DNA of 64,000 nucleotides. It comes from Palleronia sediminis (GTDB taxonomy: Bacteria; Pseudomonadota; Alphaproteobacteria; Rhodobacterales; Rhodobacteraceae). Location: assembly GCF_004358695.1 (NCBI RefSeq), contig NZ_SNAA01000011.1:1-64000 (forward strand), read 5' to 3'. The notes beneath the pieces are model-generated. The model worked only from the letters and a program-made list of their open reading frames with translations. It searched no databases and was not told the DNA's origin. Both the position numbers and the translations under genes were made by a program. Of the stretch, positions 1 through 8,132 are shown piece after piece (the stretch's first letter is position 1; each line of letters starts with the position of its first letter).

Positions 1-105
1 GGTAGGTTGAAAGACTGGCGTCGCATCGCCACCCGCTACGACAGATGCCCGAAGGTCTTCCTCTCCGCCATCGCCCTCGCCGCAACCGTCATGTTCTGGT
101 TATGA
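1..105 (+). CDS. IS5-family transposase, C-terminal fragment (cut by window edge)
   Basis: Frame 1 is open from the first base and ends in TGA at 103-105, giving 34 residues. They include RLKDWRRIATRYDR and a hydrophobic tail ending in FWL, the usual C-terminus of DDE transposases of the IS5/IS427 group. The catalytic residues would lie upstream of the window. Whether the whole transposase is intact cannot be judged here. Confidence 0.8.
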   Translation, partial: GRLKDWRRIATRYDRCPKVFLSAIALAATVMFWL

Positions 106-118
106 ATCCTGACCCTAG
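1..118 (+). mobile_element. Right end of an IS5-family insertion sequence
   Basis: Only the last ~118 bases of the element are inside the window: the C-terminal transposase codons followed directly by a short TGACCCTAG end that looks like a terminal inverted repeat of the IS427 subgroup of IS5. The element sits just upstream of rpsO, where truB usually ends in this family, so it has landed between the upstream gene and the rpsO-pnp operon. The left end and any target duplication lie outside the window, so the exact right boundary (about 117-118) is an inference. Confidence 0.7.
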
Positions 119-165
119 CGGCGCCGGATTTCCACGGAGTTCAGATTTTCCGCGCCATTCGAGTC

Positions 166-192
166 GAAAAGCCCGCAATCCGGGGGCTTTTC
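166..192 (+). terminator. Hairpin terminator between IS end and rpsO
   Basis: GAAAAGCCC (166-174) pairs with GGGCTTTTC (184-192) around a 9-base loop. A-rich on the left and T-rich on the right, it can terminate in either direction. It probably marks the end of the transcription unit that preceded rpsO before the IS inserted, and it should insulate rpsO from IS read-through. The remaining bases 193-296 must hold the rpsO promoter, but no clear -35/-10 pair was found. Confidence 0.6.
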
Positions 193-309
193 ATCGCCGC
201 CGCGATGCCGTATCCGCCATCGGTCCGCGACACGCGCGGACGGACGCCCGTGCTGGACGACATCCCGGCCGGAGCGGATTTTCGTCAACCGACAGCAAGG
301 AGACCCACG

Positions 310-579
310 ATGTCGATCACTGCCGAAGCCAAACAGCAGATCATCAGCGATTTCTCGCGCGGGACCGGCGACACCGGTTCGCCCGAGGTGCAGGTCGCGA
401 TCCTGACGCACCGGATCAGCAACTTGACCGAGCATTTCAAGACCCACGCCAAGGACAACCATTCGCGCCGCGGCCTTCTCAAGCTGGTGGCCCAGCGCCG
501 CAAGCTGCTCGATTACGTCAAGGCCCGCGACGATGCGCGCTATCGCGACCTGATCCAGCGTCTCGGCATCCGTCGCTGA
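310..579 (+). CDS. rpsO: 30S ribosomal protein S15
   Basis: This 89-residue protein is the full length expected of S15, a primary 16S rRNA-binding protein of the small subunit platform. The sequence has the family hallmarks: N-terminal [12 protein letters not shown], the [13 protein letters not shown] segment, [19 protein letters not shown] and a basic C-terminus ending LGIRR. The ATG at 310 is preceded by AAGGAG at 297-302 with ideal spacing; longer upstream frames are not supported. pnp follows on the same strand, the widely conserved rpsO-pnp order, with an intrinsic terminator between them that probably makes most rpsO message monocistronic. S15 represses its own translation in E. coli; no equivalent operator could be identified here. 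Confidence 0.98.
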   Translation: MSITAEAKQQIISDFSRGTGDTGSPEVQVAILTHRISNLTEHFKTHAKDNHSRRGLLKLVAQRRKLLDYVKARDDARYRDLIQRLGIRR

Positions 580-604
580 ACCGCGACGACATCGCGACGG
601 CAAG

Positions 605-629
605 GCCGCCCGGCACCGGGCGGCTTTTT
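605..629 (+). terminator. Intrinsic terminator after rpsO
   Basis: GCCGCCCG (605-612) and CGGGCGGC (617-624) form a perfect GC stem with a GCAC loop, followed by five T. It lies 26 bases after the rpsO stop. Read-through into pnp, or a separate promoter in 630-820, must supply pnp. Confidence 0.85.
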
Positions 630-830
630 GCGTTTCGCGGGCGCGATGATCCGCCGCCGCGCGATTCGCTTCTCTTGGGATGTGTTTTGCTGTAGGCGCG
701 GCGCATCTGAGACGTGGCGCGCCGGTCCCCTCGCGCCGTGAGAGTATGATGAATGGGGTCGGCGGCAATGCGGCCGCCCTGAAACAGGGCCGGCGGAGAG
801 GGCTCCGCGCGGTCCAGATAGGATACGACG

Positions 831-2963
831 ATGTTCAACGTTACGACGAAATCAATCGAATGGGGCGAGGAGACGCTCACCCTCGAGACGGGCAAGGTCG
901 CCCGCCAGGCCGACGGATCGGTGATCGCCACGCTCGGCGATACGCGCGTCATGGCCAACGTGACCTATGCGCGCGAACAGAAGCCCGGCCAGGACTTCTT
1001 TCCGCTGACGGTCCACTACCAGGAAAAATACTACGCCGCGGGCAAGATTCCGGGCGGTTTCTTCAAGCGCGAGGCGCGCCCGACCGAGAAGGAGACGCTG
1101 ACCGCGCGCCTGATCGACCGGCCGATCCGTCCGCTTTTCGTGCCGGGCTTCAAGAACGAAGTGCTGGTGATGTGCACCGTGCTGAGCCACGACCTCGTCA
1201 ACGACCCCGACATGGTGGCGATGATCGCCGCCTCGGCCGCGCTGACGATCTCGGGCGTGCCCTTCATGGGGCCGATCGCGGGTTGCCGCGTGGGCTACGA
1301 GGGCGGCGAATACGTGCTGAACCCGACCATCGACGACATGGCCAAGCTGCGGAACAACCCCGACCAGCGGCTCGATCTCGTGGTCGCGGGCACCAAGGAC
1401 GCCGTGATGATGGTCGAGTCCGAGGCCTACGAGCTGACCGAGGACGAGATGCTGGGCGCCGTGACCTTTGCCCACAAGCACATCCAGCCGGTGATCGACC
1501 TGATCGTGGACCTCGCCGAGGAAGCCGCGAAGGAGCCCTTCGATTTCACGCCGCCGGATTACTCGGCGCTGTATGACGCGGTGAAATCGGCCGGCGAGCA
1601 GAAGATGCGCGCCGCCTTCGCGATCACCGACAAGCAGGAGCGGACGGCCGCCATCGCCAAGGCGCGCGCCGATATACGCGACGCGCTGAGCGAGGAGCAA
1701 CTGGCCGACAGCAACCTCGGCTCGGCCTTCAAGAAGCTCGAGTCGTCGATCCTGCGCGGCGACGTGGTCAAGGGCGGCAAGCGGATCGACGGTCGCGCGA
1801 CCGACGAGGTCCGCGCGATCAGTGCCGAGACCGGGTTCCTGCCCCGCACGCATGGCTCGGCGCTGTTCACGCGCGGCGAAACGCAGAGCCTAGTCGTCAC
1901 CACGCTGGGCACCGGCGATGACGAGCAGATGATCGACGCGCTCGAGGGCACCTACAAGTCGAACTTCCTGCTCCACTACAACTTCCCGCCCTATTCGGTC
2001 GGCGAAGCGGGGCGCGTCGGCCCTCCGGGTCGGCGCGAGATCGGCCACGGCAAGCTGGCGTGGCGCGCGCTTCAGGCGGTTCTGCCGGCGGCGACGGATT
2101 TCCCCTATACCATCCGCGTCGTGTCCGAGATCACCGAGTCGAACGGATCGAGCTCGATGGCGTCGGTCTGCGGCGGTTCGCTGTCGATGATGGATGCCGG
2201 CGTGCCGCTGAAATCGCCGGTGGCGGGCGTCGCGATGGGCCTCATCCTCGAGGATGACGGCGATTATGCTATCCTGACCGACATTCTCGGCGACGAGGAT
2301 CACCTCGGCGACATGGATTTCAAGGTCGCTGGCACCGAGAACGGCATCACGTCGCTGCAGATGGATATCAAGGTCGCGGGGATCACCCCCGAGATCATGG
2401 AAAAGGCTCTGGCGCAGGCCAAGGCCGGCCGCCTGCACATCCTGGGTGAGATGAACAAGGCCCTGTCCGAGACGTCGGAGTTCAGCGCCTACGCCCCGCG
2501 GATCGAGACGATGCAGATCCCCACCGACAAGATCCGCGAAGTGATCGGCACCGGTGGCAAGGTGATCCGCGAGATCGTCGAGGTGTCGGGCGCCAAGGTC
2601 GACGTGAACGATGACGGCGTCATCAAGATCGCCTCGGCCAATGGCGACGCCATCAAGAAGGCCTGGGACATGATCCATTCGATCGTGGCCGAGCCCGAGG
2701 AAGGCAAGATCTACAAGGGCACCGTCGTCAAGATCGTCGATTTCGGCGCCTTCGTGAACTTCTTCGGCAAGCGCGACGGGCTGGTGCATGTCAGCCAGAT
2801 CGAGAACCGCCGCCTGAACCATCCTTCTGACGCCCTGAAGGAAGGCCAGGAGGTCTGGGTCAAGCTGCTGGGCTTCGACGATCGCGGCAAGGTCCGCCTG
2901 TCGATGAAGATGATCGACCAGCAAACCGGCGAGCTTGCGGCCGAGGAAACCGCCGAAAGCTGA
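831..2963 (+). CDS. pnp: Polyribonucleotide nucleotidyltransferase (PNPase)
   Basis: This is the 3'-5' phosphorolytic exoribonuclease of the degradosome and RNA quality control. The 710 residues match the normal length and domain order: first RNase PH domain (about 1-220), alpha-helical linker, second RNase PH domain (about 310-540, with [15 protein letters not shown] and the catalytic aspartates of [17 protein letters not shown]), a KH domain (about 555-615, [11 protein letters not shown]) and an S1 domain (about 622-692, [13 protein letters not shown]). The ATG at 831 has AGATAGGA upstream. The 250-base rpsO-pnp interval carries the rpsO terminator and GC-rich inverted repeats that could be processing sites; pnp is autoregulated through its leader in enterobacteria, but that is not shown here. 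Confidence 0.98.
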   Translation: MFNVTTKSIEWGEETLTLETGKVARQADGSVIATLGDTRVMANVTYAREQKPGQDFFPLTVHYQEKYYAAGKIPGGFFKREARPTEKETLTARLIDRPIRPLFVPGFKNEVLVMCTVLSHDLVNDPDMVAMIAASAALTISGVPFMGPIAGCRVGYEGGEYVLNPTIDDMAKLRNNPDQRLDLVVAGTKDAVMMVESEAYELTEDEMLGAVTFAHKHIQPVIDLIVDLAEEAAKEPFDFTPPDYSALYDAVKSAGEQKMRAAFAITDKQERTAAIAKARADIRDALSEEQLADSNLGSAFKKLESSILRGDVVKGGKRIDGRATDEVRAISAETGFLPRTHGSALFTRGETQSLVVTTLGTGDDEQMIDALEGTYKSNFLLHYNFPPYSVGEAGRVGPPGRREIGHGKLAWRALQAVLPAATDFPYTIRVVSEITESNGSSSMASVCGGSLSMMDAGVPLKSPVAGVAMGLILEDDGDYAILTDILGDEDHLGDMDFKVAGTENGITSLQMDIKVAGITPEIMEKALAQAKAGRLHILGEMNKALSETSEFSAYAPRIETMQIPTDKIREVIGTGGKVIREIVEVSGAKVDVNDDGVIKIASANGDAIKKAWDMIHSIVAEPEEGKIYKGTVVKIVDFGAFVNFFGKRDGLVHVSQIENRRLNHPSDALKEGQEVWVKLLGFDDRGKVRLSMKMIDQQTGELAAEETAES

Positions 2964-2971
2964 TCGTCTTT

Positions 2972-2998
2972 CCGGGGTCCGCGACATGCGGGCCCCGG
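2972..2998 (+). terminator. Strong hairpin after pnp
   Basis: CCGGGGTCCGC (2972-2982) pairs with GCGGGCCCCGG (2988-2998) around GACAT, with one G-T wobble. It lies 8 bases past the pnp stop. There is no T run after it, so it may be a 3' stabilising or processing hairpin rather than a true intrinsic terminator. Confidence 0.45.
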
Positions 2999-3061
2999 CA
3001 CGGCCCGCAGCGATGCAAGGCTGCCGCCATGTTTCACATATTCGTCAAAAATCGATTCTCG

Positions 3062-3091
3062 TTGAACAATTCTATGGCGAATCGCGCTAAT
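3062..3091 (+). promoter_or_regulatory. Candidate sigma-70 promoter for the L,D-transpeptidase gene
   Basis: TTGAAC (3062-3067) and GCTAAT (3086-3091) are separated by 18 bases, 45 bases before the ATG at 3137, in a stretch clearly more AT-rich than its surroundings. Matches to the consensus are moderate. Confidence 0.35.
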
Positions 3092-3136
3092 GCCCTGAGT
3101 AACGGATATGATTCGATGTGGGGAGATGCCTAGACA

Positions 3137-3703
3137 ATGAACCGACGTGACTTCATCGCGGCTGGGGCCGCTGCCTTCGGGGCCTCCCTCCTGGGTGGAC
3201 CGGCTTTCGCGCAATCGCTCCCGCCGCGTCTTCAACCGGCCTTCGTGAGCCTGCGCGCACCGCTGCCCGCAGGTGAGATTCACGTTTTTCCCGACCATTT
3301 CCAGCTCTTCTGGACGATGCCCGACAACAAGGCATGGCGCTACGGTATCCGCGTCGGCCGGGCCGGGCTCTACGAGCCGGGCGACTACTACATCGGCGCC
3401 AAGAAGGAATGGCCGTCCTGGACGCCGACGCCCGACATGATCCGGCGCGAGCCCGAGAAATACGCCCGTCACAAGAACGGGATGCCGGGTGGCCCGAACA
3501 ACCCGCTGGGCGCCCGCGCGCTCTACCTCTTCGAAGAAGGGCGCGGCGACACGTTCCTGCGGATTCACGGAACGCCGGACGTGAACACCATCGGTCGCGC
3601 CGTGTCGAACGGCTGCGCCGGCCTGACGAACGAGCATATCAAGATGCTCTACGAGCAGGTTCCCATGAACGCGCGCACGGTGCTCTACCCCAAGATGGTC
3701 TGA
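3137..3703 (+). CDS. Tat-exported L,D-transpeptidase family (YkuD) protein with altered active-site motif
   Basis: This family cross-links peptidoglycan (3-3 links) or attaches proteins to it in the periplasm. The 188-residue protein starts with a twin-arginine signal (NRRDFIAAG, probable cleavage after AFA at 25). The YkuD domain spans roughly 40-186: His144 in HGTPDVNTIGRAVSNGC and the nucleophile Cys160. The usual motif continues S-x-G-C-(I/V)-R; here it is S-N-G-C-A-G-L, so the Arg is replaced by Gly162. The protein could be a divergent active enzyme or one with changed chemistry. GGGGAGA lies about 10 bases before the ATG. It stands alone between pnp and cydA, with a hairpin after it. 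Confidence 0.88.
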   Translation: MNRRDFIAAGAAAFGASLLGGPAFAQSLPPRLQPAFVSLRAPLPAGEIHVFPDHFQLFWTMPDNKAWRYGIRVGRAGLYEPGDYYIGAKKEWPSWTPTPDMIRREPEKYARHKNGMPGGPNNPLGARALYLFEEGRGDTFLRIHGTPDVNTIGRAVSNGCAGLTNEHIKMLYEQVPMNARTVLYPKMV

Positions 3704-3731
3704 CCGGACCTCTCTGCGACGAGACGTGACA

Positions 3732-3759
3732 ACCCGCCAAGGTGGAAACCCTGGCGGGT
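3732..3759 (+). terminator. Hairpin between L,D-transpeptidase and cydA
   Basis: ACCCGCCA (3732-3739) pairs with TGGCGGGT (3752-3759) around a 12-base loop that contains further short pairing. Only a weak T-containing tail (CGTTATA) follows. It separates the transpeptidase gene from the bd oxidase operon. Confidence 0.5.
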
Positions 3760-3798
3760 CGTTATACTTAAGCGGTAGCCCGCTGAACGAGGTTGCCC

Positions 3799-5235
3799 AT
3801 GGATACGTTTCTCGGTCTCGATGCGCTGATGCTGGCCCGGATACAGTTCGGGTTCACCATTGCCTTCCACTTCCTGTTTCCCGCCTTCACCATCGGGCTC
3901 GCCAGCTACCTGGCCGTCCTGAACGGGATGTTCCTGTGGACCAAGGACGAAGCCTATCTGCGCCTGTTCAAGTACTGGGTTAAGATCTTTGCGATCACCT
4001 TTGCCATGGGGGTCGTGTCGGGGCTGGTCATGTCCTACCAGTTCGGCACCAACTGGTCGGTTCTGTCCGACCGCGCGGGGCCGATCATCGGGCCGCTCAT
4101 GGCCTACGAGGTGCTCACCGCCTTTTTCCTCGAGGCCGGGTTCCTCGGGATCATGCTGTTCGGGCGTGAAAAGGTCGGCCCGACGCTGCACATGACGGCC
4201 ACGCTCCTCGTCGCGGCGGGCACCGCGATCTCGGCGACGTGGATCATCAGCGTCAACAGCTGGATGCACACCCCCACGGGCTTTGTCATGGGCGAGAACG
4301 GGCAGTTCCTGCCGGACGACTGGTGGGCGATCGTGTTCAACCCGTCCTTTCCCTATCGCCTCGCCCATACGCTGACGGCGGCCTACCTGACGACGGCCTT
4401 CATCGTCGGCGGCGTCGGGGCCTGGCACCTGCTGCGGCGGCGCGGCGACAATGCCGGCGTGCGCACGATGTTCTCGATGGCGATGTGGATGGCCACCGTG
4501 GTGGCCCCGTTGCAGGTCGTGCTGGGACATGAGCAGGGGCTGAACACCTACGAATACCAGCCGACCAAGGTTCTCGCGATGGAGGGCCATTTCGAAAGCT
4601 ACGACGACGGCATCCCGCTGATCCTGTTCGGCATCCCCGACCAGGAAGCGCAGGAGCTGCGTTATGGCATCTCGATCCCCAGAGTCGGGGGGCCGATCCT
4701 CGGCAAGGGGTGGAACGGGTCGATGGACGGGCTCGAGACCGTGCCGCGGGCCGAACAGCCGCCCGTCGCCATGGTGTTCTGGTCCTTCCGCATCATGGTG
4801 GGGATCGGCGTGCTGATGGTCGCCGTGGGCGCATGGTCGCTGATCTCGCGTTTCCGCCGAAACCTTTACACGAGCCGCTGGTTACATCGGGCCGTGTTCG
4901 TGATGGCGCCGTCGGGGTTGGTCGCGGTCATCGCGGGTTGGATCACGACCGAGGTCGGGCGCCAGCCCTATGTCGTCTACGGAGAGTTGCTGACCGCCGA
5001 CGCGGTCTCGCCCATCGGGGCCAGCGCGGTGGGCTCGTCGTTGATCGCCTTCATCGTGATCTATTTCGCGGTGTTCGGCGCGGGCATCCTTTACCTGCTC
5101 AAGCTGATGGCCAAGCCGCCAGAAAAGGGTCAGCGCGGCGTCGGCGAAGAGCCGGGGCCGATCCGCTCGGCGGGCATCATGCCGGCGCAAAAGCTGCCGC
5201 GCAGCGATCCGAACAAGCCGCATCCGGCCGAATGA
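3799..5235 (+). CDS. cydA: Cytochrome bd-type quinol oxidase subunit I (CioA-like)
   Basis: This is the quinol-oxidising, heme-carrying subunit of a bd-type terminal oxidase in the inner membrane. The 478-residue protein has about nine membrane segments. Visible family features are the N-terminal ARIQFGFTIAFHFLFPAFT with a conserved heme-ligand His, MAYEVLTAFFLEAGFLG, PYRLAHTLTAAYL with a second His, and the quinol-site segment GHEQGLNTYEYQPTK. The Q-loop lacks the long insertion of E. coli CydA, which points to the cyanide-insensitive (Cio) type. The usual GRQPW reads GRQPY here. I chose the ATG at 3799, spaced 6 bases from GAGG; a TTG two codons earlier is less likely. cydB follows after 12 bases. 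Confidence 0.95.
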   Translation: MDTFLGLDALMLARIQFGFTIAFHFLFPAFTIGLASYLAVLNGMFLWTKDEAYLRLFKYWVKIFAITFAMGVVSGLVMSYQFGTNWSVLSDRAGPIIGPLMAYEVLTAFFLEAGFLGIMLFGREKVGPTLHMTATLLVAAGTAISATWIISVNSWMHTPTGFVMGENGQFLPDDWWAIVFNPSFPYRLAHTLTAAYLTTAFIVGGVGAWHLLRRRGDNAGVRTMFSMAMWMATVVAPLQVVLGHEQGLNTYEYQPTKVLAMEGHFESYDDGIPLILFGIPDQEAQELRYGISIPRVGGPILGKGWNGSMDGLETVPRAEQPPVAMVFWSFRIMVGIGVLMVAVGAWSLISRFRRNLYTSRWLHRAVFVMAPSGLVAVIAGWITTEVGRQPYVVYGELLTADAVSPIGASAVGSSLIAFIVIYFAVFGAGILYLLKLMAKPPEKGQRGVGEEPGPIRSAGIMPAQKLPRSDPNKPHPAE

Positions 5236-5247
5236 GGGGGGCGACCC

Positions 5248-6267
5248 ATGGACATCAGCTTTGACTTGACCGTGGCCTGGGCGATCCTGCTGGCCGTCGC
5301 CGTCTATATCTATGTCGTGCTCGACGGGTTCGACCTCGGCATCGGGATCCTCTACCCGGTCTTTCCCCACAAACGCGACCGCGACCTGATGATGAACACG
5401 GTCGCGCCGGTCTGGGACGGCAACGAGACATGGCTGATCCTCGGCGGCGGTGGGCTCTTCGCGGCGTTTCCCATGGCCTACGCCATCATCATGCCCGCGC
5501 TCTATCCGCCGATCATCGCGATGCTGTTGGCGCTGGTCTTTCGCGGCGTCGCGTTCGAGTTCCGCTGGCGGGCCGAAGGTCCGCGCACGCGCCTGTTCTG
5601 GGACTGGGCCTTTATCGGAGGCTCGACCGTCGCCGCCTTTTCCCAAGGCATCGTCCTCGGCGCCCTATTGCAGGGGATCGAGGTCGACGGCCGCGCCTAT
5701 GGCGGCGGGTGGTGGGACTGGTTGACCTCCTTCTCGGTGGTCTGCGGTCTGGCCGTGGTCTGCGGCTACGGGCTGCTCGGGGCCTGCTGGCTCAACTGGC
5801 GGCTCGAGGGCGACATACAGGACAAGGCGCGCCGCATCGCGCGCATCCTGGGGTTCGGCACGGTCGCGTTCATCGGGATCGTCTCGATCTGGACCCCCTT
5901 TCTGGAGGCAGCCTATTTCGACCGCTGGTTCGGCTGGCCCCAGATCCTGCAGGTCTCGCCCATCCCGCTGCTGGTGCTGGGCTTCATCGCCCTGCTCGGG
6001 CGCGAGCTTTATAACGAGCGGAACGACTACATGCCGTTTGTCCTGACGCTCGGGCTGTTCGGGCTGTGCTTTCTCGGGCTCGGGGTCTGCATGTGGCCCT
6101 ATGTCATCCCCACCAGCGTCACGCTCTGGGATGCGGCAAGCCCCTTCAAGAGTCAGCTCTTCATGTTCGTGGGCGCCATCGTGCTGCTGCCCATGATCCT
6201 GGGCTATACCGCCTATGCCTACTGGGTGTTCCGCGGCAAGATCGACCACAGTTCGGGCTATCATTGA
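5248..6267 (+). CDS. cydB: Cytochrome bd-type quinol oxidase subunit II (CioB-like)
   Basis: This is the structural partner of CydA in the bd oxidase. The 339 residues form about eight membrane helices. Family signatures are YVVLDGFDLGIGILYP near residues 25-40 and WDGNETWLILGGGGLFAAFP around 60-75, followed by the conserved FRGVAFEFRW. GAGGGGGG lies upstream of the ATG. The stop codon overlaps the start of the next tiny gene in a TGATG arrangement, so cydA, cydB and the DUF2474 gene form one translationally coupled operon. Confidence 0.96.
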   Translation: MDISFDLTVAWAILLAVAVYIYVVLDGFDLGIGILYPVFPHKRDRDLMMNTVAPVWDGNETWLILGGGGLFAAFPMAYAIIMPALYPPIIAMLLALVFRGVAFEFRWRAEGPRTRLFWDWAFIGGSTVAAFSQGIVLGALLQGIEVDGRAYGGGWWDWLTSFSVVCGLAVVCGYGLLGACWLNWRLEGDIQDKARRIARILGFGTVAFIGIVSIWTPFLEAAYFDRWFGWPQILQVSPIPLLVLGFIALLGRELYNERNDYMPFVLTLGLFGLCFLGLGVCMWPYVIPTSVTLWDAASPFKSQLFMFVGAIVLLPMILGYTAYAYWVFRGKIDHSSGYH

Positions 6268-6362
6268 TGCTGCGAAAGCTGGCGTGGTTCGTCGCGATCT
6301 GGGTGCTCAGCGTGGCGGCGCTGGGGGTGGTGGGCTGGATTCTGCGATCGGTGCTTCTCTGA
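6267..6362 (+). CDS. DUF2474-type small subunit of the bd oxidase
   Basis: This 31-residue single-span membrane protein starts MLRKLAWFVAIWVLSVAALG and ends RSVLL. Its ATG shares bases with the cydB stop (TGATG). Tiny DUF2474 proteins are known next to CioAB oxidases and are functionally analogous to CydX, which stabilises the heme centres of bd oxidase; that role here is inferred from size, topology and position. The last 56 bases overlap the 3' end of the oppositely oriented EamA transporter gene. Confidence 0.85.
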   Translation: MLRKLAWFVAIWVLSVAALGVVGWILRSVLL

Positions 6363-7227
6363 CGCGGCGGCGGTGGCGCAGGTAGACGGCCAGCGCCGCC
6401 ACCACGATGCCGCCCCCCACCAGTTCGGGGCCGGTCATCGCCTCGCCCAGAAACCCCCACACCAGAATCGGCCCCAGCGCCGTCTCGAGCAGCAGCAAGA
6501 GGCTTACATTCGCCGAGGGCGTATGCCGCGACGCGACCGACAGCAGCACGAAGGACGCGGGCAGGATCAGCACCCCGCAGACCCATATCGCCGGAAGCAC
6601 CCCGCCCGTCTGCGTCATCGGCCCGGCGACGGCCCATCCGACCGCGCCAAAGACCGCGGCCCCCGCGCCGACCGTCAGCGGCACCGGCAAGGCGGGCCGC
6701 GCGCGGTAGATGGTAAAGCTGCCCGCCATGGCCACGGCGACGGCCAGCCCGCAAAGCGCGCCGATAAGCGGCTGGCTGCCGCCCGCCCCGTGGCCGCCCT
6801 CGGCGGAAAAGACGGAAAGGCCGATCCCCGCCAGCACGACCGCCGAGGTGATCGCCGTCGCCCGCCCCACCCTGTCGCCCAGCACCAGCGCGCCCAGGGC
6901 CGCCGACCAGATCGGCACAGTGGCCAGCGCGAAAAGCACCACCGACACGGGCGCCACGGCGATGCCATAGGCAAAGGCCATGCCGTTGAAGCCCTGGCAG
7001 GCGGCGGCACCCAACCCTGCCGGAGTAATGAGGCACCGTAGATCGCCGCCCCGGTCGCGTGTCGTCGCGGCCCAGAACAGGATCAGCGTCGCGGCCATGA
7101 GCGATCCGCGCCAGCCCATCATCTGGGCGGCGTCGAGCCCCGAGAGGCGCATGAACAGGGTGTCGGGCGACAGCACCAGCGCCCCGGTCAGGGCAAGGGC
7201 GATGCCGCGAAAGCTATCGGGCCGCAT
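6307..7227 (-). CDS. EamA/DMT-family transporter
   Basis: This inner-membrane transporter of the drug/metabolite transporter superfamily has 306 residues and about ten hydrophobic segments arranged as two EamA repeats (about 5-140 and 150-285). Conserved features include the N-terminal ALTGALVLSPDTLFMRLSG, the WRGSLMAA segment and a second-repeat ETALGPILVWGFLGE. The substrate cannot be deduced. The start at 7227 has no strong ribosome-binding site. It converges on the bd oxidase operon and overlaps the DUF2474 gene tail to tail, with a proline-rich cytoplasmic tail (SSPPPPAPPR) in the overlap. Confidence 0.85.
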   Translation of the reverse strand: MRPDSFRGIALALTGALVLSPDTLFMRLSGLDAAQMMGWRGSLMAATLILFWAATTRDRGGDLRCLITPAGLGAAACQGFNGMAFAYGIAVAPVSVVLFALATVPIWSAALGALVLGDRVGRATAITSAVVLAGIGLSVFSAEGGHGAGGSQPLIGALCGLAVAVAMAGSFTIYRARPALPVPLTVGAGAAVFGAVGWAVAGPMTQTGGVLPAIWVCGVLILPASFVLLSVASRHTPSANVSLLLLLETALGPILVWGFLGEAMTGPELVGGGIVVAALAVYLRHRRRVREAPIAESSPPPPAPPR

Positions 7228-7246
7228 GGATCAGCCCATAGACGAA

Positions 7247-7272
7247 CGCCGCCCCTCGGGTAAGGGGCGGCG
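7247..7272 (-). terminator. Hairpin after the peroxiredoxin gene
   Basis: CGCCGCCCCT (7247-7256) pairs perfectly with AGGGGCGGCG (7263-7272) around a 6-base loop. On the minus strand it is followed by TTCGTCT, a weak T-rich tail. It lies 28 bases past the peroxiredoxin stop and just before the EamA start. Confidence 0.55.
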
Positions 7273-7299
7273 CAAGCGGCTGGGCGGTTTCGCGAGGGA

Positions 7300-7956
7300 T
7301 CAGCGAGGCTGCCGCGTCGTCCGCAGATAAGGCAGCTTTTTCTCGAAATCGCCGAATTTCTCGCGCGCCTCGTCGTCGCTGACCGACGCGGTGATGATGA
7401 CGTCGTCGCCATCCTGCCAGTCGGCCGGGGTGGCCACCTTGTGCCTGGCGGTCATCTGGATCGAATCGAGCGCGCGCAGGATCTCGGCAAAGTTGCGGCC
7501 CGTGGTCATCGGATAGGTCAGGCTGAGCTTCACCTTCTTGTCCGGCCCGATGATGAAGACCGTCCGCACGGTCGCGTTATCCGCCGGGGTCCGGCCCGAG
7601 GCGTCGCCATCGGCCTCGGCCGGCAGCATGTCATAAAGCTTGGCGACCTTCATGTCGGGGTCGCCGATCATGGGATAGCGGACCTCGTTGCCGGTATAGC
7701 TGGCGATGTCGGATTTCCACCTGTGGTGATCCTCGACCGGATCGACCGAGATCCCGAGGATCTTGGCGTTCCGCTTGGCGAACTCTTCCTCCATGCCGGC
7801 CATGCGGCCGAGCTCGGTCGTGCAGACCGGGGTGAAATCCTTGGGATGCGAGAACAGGATCGCGTAGCCATCCCCGATCCACTCGTGAAACGAGATCGGC
7901 CCGTCGGTCGAATCGGCGGTGAAATCGGGGGCGGTATCGTTGATGCGCAGGGCCAT
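7300..7956 (-). CDS. Peroxiredoxin, 1-Cys (Prx6) type
   Basis: This thiol peroxidase reduces hydrogen peroxide and organic hydroperoxides in the cytoplasm. In 218 residues the AhpC/TSA domain (about 4-145) carries the catalytic motif DFTPVCTTE with peroxidatic Cys45, and the C-terminal 1-Cys extension (about 150-210) follows. Cys45 is the only cysteine in the chain, which fits the 1-Cys mechanism with an external thiol as resolving partner. HRWKSDI and YPMIGDPD match Prx6 relatives. The ATG at 7956 follows AAGGAG. It appears monocistronic. Confidence 0.93.
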   Translation of the reverse strand: MALRINDTAPDFTADSTDGPISFHEWIGDGYAILFSHPKDFTPVCTTELGRMAGMEEEFAKRNAKILGISVDPVEDHHRWKSDIASYTGNEVRYPMIGDPDMKVAKLYDMLPAEADGDASGRTPADNATVRTVFIIGPDKKVKLSLTYPMTTGRNFAEILRALDSIQMTARHKVATPADWQDGDDVIITASVSDDEAREKFGDFEKKLPYLRTTRQPR

Positions 7957-8132
7957 CGGGATCTCCTTGGACTGGTCGGTTGCGCTAGATATGGCGCGCG
8001 CCGCGCGGAACGCAAAGCGGGATCGGGGCGGAAAGGGCCGCGCGTCCCGTTGAACGCCACGGCGCGCGACACCTGTTCCGCATCATCCATCGGGGGCGGG
8101 ACCGATATCGCCGGGATCTTGCCGCCCGAGGA

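Noticed and set aside
3793-3798. TTG start for cydA
   Set aside because: The ATG at 3799 is better spaced from GAGG and matches the family start.
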